From NCBI GenBank assembly GCA_023053575.1, contig JAKZAP010000004.1, positions 22,931,252 through 22,995,251 on the forward strand: a stretch of DNA of 64,000 nucleotides. Reading direction: 5' to 3'. This document shows, in pieces, positions 56,686-64,000 of the stretch; position 1 is the stretch's first letter, and the number at the start of each line of letters is the position of its first letter. A model generated the notes under the pieces. It was not told the origin of the DNA, ran no database searches, and worked only from the letters and a program-made list of their open reading frames with translations. The translations under genes and the position numbers were made by a program. Source of the stretch: Branchinecta lynchi. Taxonomy: Eukaryota > Arthropoda > Branchiopoda > Anostraca > Branchinectidae.

Positions 56686-59398
56686 TTATGGCACTTGAGC
56701 ATACTCAAGTGCCATATAGCGATCGTAATTTCTGTCGGTCTGTCGGTCTGTCGGTCTGTCGTTCTGTCGTTCTGTCGGTCTGTCCAGGTTTTGCTAGTTT
56801 GGGCACTTCCAGACAACCTAGGACGATGAAACTTCACAGGCATATCAGGGACCAGACCAGATCAACTTACAAATAATCACTTCCCCAATCAAACTTTCCC
56901 CGGATCCGGGAGTCCGAAAACTATAAAGTAAAACGGGAGCAAAAAGTAAAACGGGAGCAAAAAAAAGCGCTGCCCGAACGCGGAATCGAACCAGTAACCT
57001 TCGTGTTGCATGCCGAGTATTCTACCACTGAGCCATGCGACGATATACAGGAGGTAATGCGGGAATCCATGTCTTTTAAAATGGTCAGTCCAAGTCAAAC
57101 AAATCTAGTGAAACGCTTGGCAGAAATATCAGGGAACCGACAACTATTAACATGCATAACTTTGGAAAGGGTAATCAGACATACGTGAAACTTGACCTTT
57201 GTGTTGCCAGTCCAGTTTTCTACCACTGAGCCATGGCCTGATGTATAAAAAAGCGAATGCGAGAATACATACGGTTTAAAGATGGTCAGTCCAAGTCAAA
57301 CAAATCTAGTGAAACGCTCGGCAGGAATATCAGGGAACCGATCAGATTAACTTGGATATAATCATATTCCGGATCCGATCATAGTGGGGGGAGTGGAGGG
57401 ATGGGAAATCCGGAAACTACGGTATGTCCCGGTTTTGCTACTTTGGGCACTTCCACATAAGCTAGGACGATGAAACTTGGCAGGCGTATAAGGGACCGAA
57501 CCAGATTAACATGGAAACAATCACTTCCCCGATCCGGCCATCATGGGGGGGTGGATCAACAGGAAATCCGGAAACTAGTAACATGCATAACATTATAACG
57601 GGTAATCGGACTTGCATGAAACTTGACATATGTCAAGAACAAGTGCTTCAGATGCACAGTTTCAAATCCGGACCAGATCCGATAACTGTGGGGGGGGGGC
57701 TGGAGGGGGGCACCCAAAACCTCGTGAACCGCTTCCACATAAGCTAGAACGATGAAACTTGGCAGGCGTATTGGCAAACCGACCAGATTAACTTGGAAAT
57801 AATCACTTCCTCGATCCGGCCATCTTGGGGGGGGGAGTGGAGGGATGGGAAATCCGGAAAGTAGTAGCATGCCTAACTTTGGAAAGGGTAATCAGATATG
57901 CATGAAACTTGACATATGTCAAGAACAAGTGGTTCAGAAGCTCAATTTCGAATCTGGACCAGATCCGATAACTTGGGGGGGGGGCTGGAGGGGACACCGG
58001 AAATCGCATGAAACGCTTCCACATAAGCTAGGACAATGAAATTTGGCAGGCATATCAGGGAACCGACCAGAAGAACTTGGAAATAATCACTTTCCCCATC
58101 CGGCGATCGTGGGGGAGTGGAGGGATGGGAAATCCGGAAACTAGTAACATGCATAACTAAGGAACGGGTAATCAGACATGCATGAAACTTGACATATATC
58201 AAGAACAAGTGCTTCAGATGCTCAGTTTCAAATCCGGTCCAGATCCGATCACTGAGGGGGGGGGGGGGCTGGAGGGGGAACCGGAAATCTGGTGAAACGC
58301 TTCCAAATAAGCTAGCACAATAAAACTTGACAGGCATATGAGGGAACCAACCAGATTAACATGGAAATAATCACTTCCCCGATCCTGCTATCGCGGGGAG
58401 GGGGGGGTGGAGGGAAGGGGAATCCAGAATCCGGAAACTAGAAACATGTATAACTCTGGAATGGATAATCGGACATGTATAAAACTTGACAATTGTGAAG
58501 AACAAGTGTCTCAGATTTTCAGTTTCAAATCTGGACCGAATCCGAAGAGAGGTAGAGGGGGGACCGGAAATGTCGTGAAATGCTTAGGGTCGAGGGATCG
58601 GGATGTCACAGTAGAGGGGTTGGAAGGGGTTTTCCCTGACTTCCGGTGATCACGAGTTAGGGTACTTCCACATGTACTAGGACCATGAAACTTGGCAGAC
58701 ATATTAGGTACTCTTCCAGGTCAACTTGAAAATAGTTCTTTTCCCGATCCGAAGATCATGGGGGAGATTCTATTGACATGCATAACTTTGGAACAGGTGA
58801 TCAGACTTGCATGAAACTTGTCAAGTGTCAAGAACAAGTGACTCAGATGATCAATTTCAAGTCTGGAACGGATCAGATAACATCGGGAGGAGCTGGAGGC
58901 GGGGGGAGAAATCTCTTGAAACGCTTAGAGTCGAGAGATCGGGATGGGACTTGGAGGGAAGAACAAGCATAAGCCATAGATACATTGTAGAGGCTTAACG
59001 GCCTGCCATTCAATTTGCAAATATATTATTATTATTATTATTATTATTGACAAAACAGGACCGATCGTGTCGCAGTGGGGGGAGTAGGAGGGGGTTTTCC
59101 CTAGTTCCGATGATCACGAGTTAAGGTACTTCCAGATGTGCTATGACCGTGAAACTTTGCAGGCATCTTAGGGACTCTATTAGATCGGCTTGCAAATATA
59201 GTCCCTCCCCGATCAGATCATCGTTGGAGGAAGATACAATTTTCAATGAGTGGTATAACCATTTCAGATTTACTAGATCAAGCCCGTTATCTGATGAAAT
59301 AAATATCGGGAGAGAGATTCAGCCTTGAAAACTGCAAACCGTATCTGACAAACATGCTAACTGTTCTTACAAGTGCCATATGAGCTTTCAGCTCTTGT
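56686..59398 (-). mobile_element. H element 4, reversed
   Basis: It starts TTATGGCACTTGAGCATACTCAAGTGCC, then GCGATCGTAATTTCTGTCGG and (TCTG)-type repeats. It ends AAGTGCCATATGAGCTTTCAGCTCTTGTT. Four tandem blocks of roughly 280-300 bp (57420-58700) share GACGATGAAACTTGGCAGGC and GATCCGGCCATC. It contains tRNA-like pieces near 57000 and 57230 and (TTA)n at 59026. Confidence 0.65.
56968..57041 (-). tRNA. tRNA-like sequence inside an H element
   Basis: On the minus strand TGGCTCAGTGG (57035-57025) fits an internal A box and GGTTCGATTCC (56992-56982) a perfect B box, with tRNA-like spacing. The anticodon arm between them (CTCGGCATGCAACACGA) pairs poorly, so it is probably a tRNA-derived insertion and not a working tRNA. 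A second partial A-box copy lies at about 57219-57236 in the adjoining repeat. Confidence 0.4.
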
Positions 59399-59443
59399 TG
59401 TGTTTTGAAACGACGCATCTGTCTGTAACGGAACTTATGACAG

Positions 59444-59559
59444 TGAGTGATTCAAGGGATGAAACGTTCGTGAGGCGGTTGTTTAGAGACTACCAGACGA
59501 GAAGCTGGTATGATGAAGTTTCCATGGCCTACTTCTATATACTACCGGAACAGGAGTCA
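59444..59559 (+). CDS. Candidate orphan exon, family unknown
   Basis: A 116-nt stretch between CTTATGACAG and GTACGT stays open and encodes DETFVRRLFRDYQTRSWYDE followed by VSMAYFYILPEQES, with protein-like composition. Phase would be 1 at the start and 0 at the end. It lies between an H element and unrecognised sequence. It does not match the channel exons I know. It could be part of another gene or chance. Confidence 0.25.
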
Positions 59560-60094
59560 GTACGTACAAGTTTCCGCTAGTCAATTATTTCATATCCCGA
59601 AATCGTAGCTCGTATGGTTTGATTTCCGTGAGAACTACCGGTACCGTAGCCCCTACAACATAAAGTACGGCTCCCGGTTCCCTATATACAGTGCCATAAA
59701 TGATAAGAAAAGACAGAACAATCTAGTGTGATATTTGCTTAAGAAATGTGTGTAGTTAGGGAAAACCGTAATCTTAGGTAACACTGACGTCAATCTGTAT
59801 TATATATACATTGGCTTTTGATCGATTTCAGGCAGTCTTACTGTAATGCGTAGACAATAGCTGTCCTTGAGTTCAAATAAAGGTAAGGTTTGCGATAAAA
59901 AAAAAAAATCGAATCTGTTTACTAGATATTTATCCTTCGGATAACCAGCACACAAGGCGTAGCGTGTCTATGCTGAACGATCACGGAATAAGGACAATTG
60001 ACATACATACTTTTACTTTATAAATTTAAGCCTACTCTGTATATTAGTTACTCTATCAGAACGCGACCGTACCGTCCTGGTAATATTGCCAGAT

Positions 60095-60534
60095 TTAATG
60101 CCGTAATACCCGGACATACAATTCACCCGGGAACTGGCTGAAACCGGAAAATTTTTTATAAGTGAAAGGTTTATTTGAAGTTGAGTAGATGTTCGATATA
60201 GGGGTAAGGAGATACGCTGAACTCGTTTTCGAGCTTTATTTTTTCGGCCGGACAAGCAGTTCGCCAGGAATTCGGCCGAAACCGGAAATTTGGCAGAAGT
60301 AAGGTAGGAAGTATCGATCAGTTTCGTGTCAAAATAGATATGACTTAGGGGTAAGCAGACGTGCTGAATCCATATCTGAACTCGGTTTTCTGATTTCTCT
60401 GATGATTAGCTATTTATCATTAATCTGTTTCTAAATTTTAATAGTAAAAATGTTCAAGGAGTCTGGCGAAGACAGGACCCAATTGTCTGTATCAAATATA
60501 AAATTTTTGAGGTCCCACCGAAACCTTTGGTCTT
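60095..60534 (+). repeat. G element, 3' part
   Basis: Starts inside a CCGGGAACTGG unit and ends TTTTTGAGGTCCCACCGAAACCTTTGGTCTTT. It lies immediately upstream of the lectin 2 gene. Confidence 0.55.
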
Positions 60535-60762
60535 TATGTTATTGAACCAGAAGTCCTAGAAAAGGGAAGTGTTAGTTGTCTGGAAAGGTCTTGACAGGAT
60601 CAATTGGAAGATTGGTGGCGCAAATATCATTCTGTTTGTAACAAGGGGAAATGGTCGAGAGAACTTCTTTTTCGAAAAATCGCTGTGTGGAAGATGATCT
60701 GTCTTGTGCGCCTCCCAACCGGATTTGTTGAGGTTCACTGTCTCTTTGTTTCAGATTGGAAT

Positions 60763-61215
60763 ATGAAATTGACCTTAGGCGCCATTCTCCTGTCCTTAGT
60801 GGCCACAGGAACGCTGTCGCAAAGCTGCGAGGAAGGCTGGAGGTTTTATTGCTACCCTGGAGGCTGCAACTGCTTCCAAGTATTCTTTTCCGCGATGGAC
60901 TGGAATGAAGCATACTTCTTCTGCAAAGGCCAGGGCGCTGAGCTTGCATCCATCCACAGTGCCGACGAAAATAACTTTGTTCAAGATTTGGCGGGAGGTC
61001 AAAACGTCTGGATAGGTTTCTTTGATTCTGCCTCGGAAGGAAACTTCCAGTGGGCCGATGCCACTCCAGTCGACTACGTCAGCTGGGCTAGTGGTGAACC
61101 AAATGATGACGGTGGAGAGGACTGCGTCAGAATCGACTTTCGTAAAGACGGTTACTGGAACGATGAAAACTGTGAAGAAAGAATCAACCCCGTTTGCAAA
61201 AAGCCTCTAGTTTAA
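60763..61215 (+). CDS. Secreted C-type lectin 2
   Basis: This 150-residue paralogue of the lectin at 7799 has a near-identical signal peptide (MKLTLGAILLSLVATGTLSQ) and one C-type lectin domain. It keeps the canonical calcium/mannose-type motifs: EPN at 112-114 and WND at 132-134. It also has WIGF at 83-86 and cysteines at 121, 137 and 145 closing the fold. TTTGTTTCAG just upstream of the ATG looks like a splice acceptor after a 5' UTR exon. Only two bases separate the stop from a 9-bp duplication and a 1,021-bp foldback element, so the 3' UTR is split. The AATAAA found at the matching place of lectin 1 is gone (ATAATTAAACAAGAG). The protein should be functional if the mRNA can still be processed. 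Confidence 0.85.
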   Translation: MKLTLGAILLSLVATGTLSQSCEEGWRFYCYPGGCNCFQVFFSAMDWNEAYFFCKGQGAELASIHSADENNFVQDLAGGQNVWIGFFDSASEGNFQWADATPVDYVSWASGEPNDDGGEDCVRIDFRKDGYWNDENCEERINPVCKKPLV

Positions 61216-61226
61216 CGTGGATTCTT

Positions 61227-62247
61227 GGGATCGACTAAAAGCAGGAAAGGAAAGGCAAGAGAAAAGCAGGAAAGAATACTAAAACCAGGAAGGGCAAACT
61301 AAAACGAGGAAAGAATTACCAGGAATCGAGGATTCGAAAAACTAGCAAGCCTTTCCTCTGTTTAGTATCCCGTGAGGGGTCAGAAACTTACGTTTGTAAC
61401 AGTTCACCTTTTCCTCCTTTTAGTATTTGAAAAAACTGGCACGCTGTGCCGTGCTTTTCCTCAGTTTAGTTTCTCGTGAGGGGTCGGCAACTTACATTTG
61501 TAAAAGTTCACCTTTTCCTCCTTTTAGTACCTTATCCGATGATGAGTCCAGCGAGGGGTCGGCAACTAAGATATTTCAAGTCCACCATTTCTTTCCTGGT
61601 TTTAGTAGCTTGTCACAGAGAGTACCAAACGAGGAAAGAAATTAGGAATTCTAAAAAACTGGCAAACCTTTCCTCTGTTTAGTATCCCGTGAGGGGTCAG
61701 CAACTAACATTTGCAAAAATTATAAAAAAAAAACTGGCAAGCTGTGCCGTGCTTTTCCTCTGTTTAGTATCTCGTGAGGTGTGGGCAACTTACGCTTGTA
61801 AAAGTTCACCTTTTCCTCCTTTTATTCCCTCACGTGATACTAGGAAAGGCTTGCCAATTTTTTCGAATACTAAAAGTAGGAAAACTTTAACAAATGGAAG
61901 TTGCCGACCCCTCACGGTATACTAAACAAAGGAAATGCTTGCCGGTTTTTTCGAATACTAAAAGGAGGAAAAGGTCAACTATAACAATGGAAGTAGCCGA
62001 CCCCTCACGGGATACTAAACAAAGGAAAGTCTTGCCAGTTTTTTCGAATTCTAAAAGGAGGAAAAGGTGAACTTTAACAAATGGAAGTTGCCGACCCCTC
62101 ACGGGATACTAAACAGAGGAAAGGCTTGCCAGTTTTTCGAATCCCTGATTCCTGGTAGTTCTTTCCTCGTTTCAGTTTGCCCTTCCTGGTTTTAGTATTC
62201 TTTCCTGCTTTTCTCTTGCCTTTCCTTTCCTGCTTTTAGTCGATCCC
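61227..62247. mobile_element. M foldback element 3 in the lectin 2 3' UTR
   Basis: This 1,021-bp element has GGGATCGACTAAAAGC termini and an exact 9-bp duplication TGGATTCTT (61218-61226 and 62248-62256). Its left end is 12 bp after the lectin 2 stop codon. The paralogous lectin 1 UTR (8243-8262) is uninterrupted. Internally it has the same modules as element 2, in two inverted halves. Confidence 0.92.
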
Positions 62248-62649
62248 TGGATTCTTCTATTGTTAAGTCGTTTGTTCATTTGGACACCTAGAATGCAGTT
62301 CCTAGGTACAAATTGATTTTCTCTTTTTATAATTAAACAAGAGCTGAGAGCTCTTAGAGCGCTGAGAGCTGGTACAAGAAAGTCTTAAAATGTCCCCTTC
62401 ACCCTCCTCAAACCAGCCTCAAACTCCCCCTACTGCCGTCTTTTAACGTTCTGATCGTGGTGCAGAATAGTAAAAATAGTCTTATAACCTACGAGGCGTT
62501 TTTAATAGAGTGTTCCTTGGAACAATACACTATTGCGAGCGCTGTAGCAGCTTTCGGTTTTCGGTTTTCACCGTATTTTGTGGAGCTCATAACTCGTGAA
62601 CCAGTGCAAGTATCAAGTTCAAACTTGGTACGCTAGTGGGTATTGGGGT

Positions 62650-63300
62650 CTAGTTGTGCTTTTTGGGGGTCCCACCCCCCACCCCATCCCGGTTCAGGGG
62701 CAAATGGGCCCAGATTTCCCAGTGAATAAAGTTCATAACTTGACTAGAACTGGACATAGGACGATGAAATTCCTTGGACGTGTAGATCCTAGGGCTGGGA
62801 AATTGCTTTTAAAGTTGCACCTCCCGTACCCAGCCCGTTCATGGGCAACTGGCCCAGATTGCCCAGGAGTAAAGTTCGTTCCTTGTTAGGAATCAACAGG
62901 TATCAAGTTGAAACTTGGTAGGATTGTGAGCATTGGGGTTTCGTTTTACTTGTTGCGGGTCCCAACCCCCACCCCCACTTGGTTCAGGGGCAGCTGAGCC
63001 CAGATTGCCCATTTTTAAATGTTTTTGATTTGGCAATAACAGGAGATAAGGCGATGAAATTCCTTTGTGCTTTTGGATCATAGGGACTGAGGAGAGCACC
63101 CCCACCCTCCCCGTTCATGGGCCAGTGAACCCAAAATTCCCCATGAAAAAAGTTTTTGACCCGCGACTGGAATCAAACTCTAAGCTGGTATACTTGAGAA
63201 AAAAGGTGTAAATACGCATTTTGATGGGTCCCGACCCCCCCCCCCCCCCGTTCATGGGCAGCTGGGCCCAGATTGACCATGAGTTTAATTTGGCAATGAC
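62650..63300. repeat. Minisatellite, period about 145 bp
   Basis: GTTCA.GGGCA..TGGGCCCAGATT.CCCA blocks recur near 62691, 62836, 62981, 63107 and 63248, each with C-rich GGGTCCCACCCCC and ATGAAATTCCTT segments between. Runs of C at 63236. No gene seen. Confidence 0.6.
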
Positions 63301-64000
63301 ATGTCTCAAGTCTAACTCTTCTATATTTGGGGAGATATATCTATGGATGAGAATTCTGTGTAAGACGACGCGACGTACTTTAATCTGCTATGAACAGTTG
63401 GAAACTGGATTGTTTTGTCATACGATCGATGATATGTCATTCTTAATGAATTGTGACAAAGGAGGCATTAGTCTGCTACGAATTGTTTTATTGCAATTTT
63501 TATTACCTTGCTAATGGGCAAGAGCTGTAAAGGGTGGGACTGGCAGGAAGACCATTCAGTGTACGAACAAAAGCTATTCGTGCAAGATCTTCACCATTTA
63601 TTTGGATTCATACTGGCGGTTTGTTTACATTTAAAGCTTTTAAAGGGGGGTGATTACAAGGTTATTTCAATACTTGTTTGGTTATTGGGGATGAGAAATG
63701 TCTTTGTTCTAAAGCTGTTTGTATATAAATGTGATAAACATTTTACTTTTACGCTCCACGTCTGAACGCTTGCGCACCTGTTGAACCTTGATTAGGGCTA
63801 CGCGGTGTGAAAAAGCTTGGGAGCCACTGATCTAAGGATGTGCTTTCCAATTTTCATTATATCGCTCCACTAGTTTAACTCCTAAGCGAGCCACACAGTT
63901 TCCGGAACTCCCGCTCCAACTCCCCCGACTGTGGCCGAATGACCAGAGTGCCTTTTTGTGACCCCAACTAAAATTAAGGCTTCCGTGAAATCACAGATCT

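Noticed and set aside
60604..60762. 53-residue N-terminal extension of lectin 2
   Set aside because: It would place a signal peptide internally; a splice acceptor (TTTGTTTCAG) lies just before the chosen ATG and lectin 1 has the same arrangement.

Overview
This window comes from a nuclear genome of an invertebrate animal. The signs are split coding exons with GT-AG (and one GC-AG) introns, degenerin/ENaC channel exons, secreted C-type lectins with animal AATAAA poly(A) signals, and a dense load of non-LTR retrotransposons, hAT-type MITEs, tRNA-derived SINE-like pieces and foldback elements. I cannot name the species from sequence alone. No operons, rRNA or CRISPR arrays were seen.

Coding content is small. 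(1) A degenerin/ENaC-type channel gene runs on the + strand from 21.96 to 49.42 kb. Nine exons are recognisable, all with matching splice phases; they cover the N-terminus, TM1, the cysteine-rich ectodomain and the pre-TM2 segment. The terminal TM2 exon is expected after 49.4 kb but is not found in this window. (2) Two orphan terminal (TM2) exons of the same family lie upstream, at 5.26 and 21.01 kb. A broken first exon and a truncated second exon lie at 6.75-7.52 kb. (3) Two paralogous secreted C-type lectins lie at 7.80-8.24 and 60.76-61.22 kb.

About 0.84-7.5 kb and 14.3-22.5 kb are diverged copies of one segment (flank, TM2 exon, intergenic foldback, first and second exons). The two copies carry different secondary insertions, so one often shows the empty site for an insertion in the other.

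The rest is repeats. Working names used here: family G (ends TTTTTGGGATCCC and GGTCTTGTT, internal 137-bp minisatellite); family H (ends ACAAGAGCT..GAGCTC and a terminal GGCACTTG hairpin, internal repeats, GACC/GACG microsatellite); family M (modular foldback elements with GGGATCGACTAAAA termini and 9-bp target duplications); family T (T-rich, with GTGACGTTAA and GACGTAGC hairpins and an A-rich tail); palindromic elements with hammerhead-ribozyme-like cores; hAT-like MITEs with exact 8-bp duplications; and a LINE interrupted by a second LINE flanked by a 9-bp duplication. Most of these sit inside the channel gene's introns, which explains its 27-kb span for about 1.5 kb of coding exon.

The strongest candidates for something undescribed are the M elements (three exact 9-bp duplications, one in a lectin 3' UTR), the hammerhead-bearing palindromes (one of which breaks a channel exon), and the shared terminal architecture of families G and H. 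Stretches not listed, mainly 1-430, 7.55-7.69, 32.57-33.24, 37.82-38.37, 39.1-40.2, 49.87-50.48, 52.04-52.97, 53.28-54.32, 55.16-56.50 and 59.56-60.09 kb, held nothing I could recognise beyond short hairpins.
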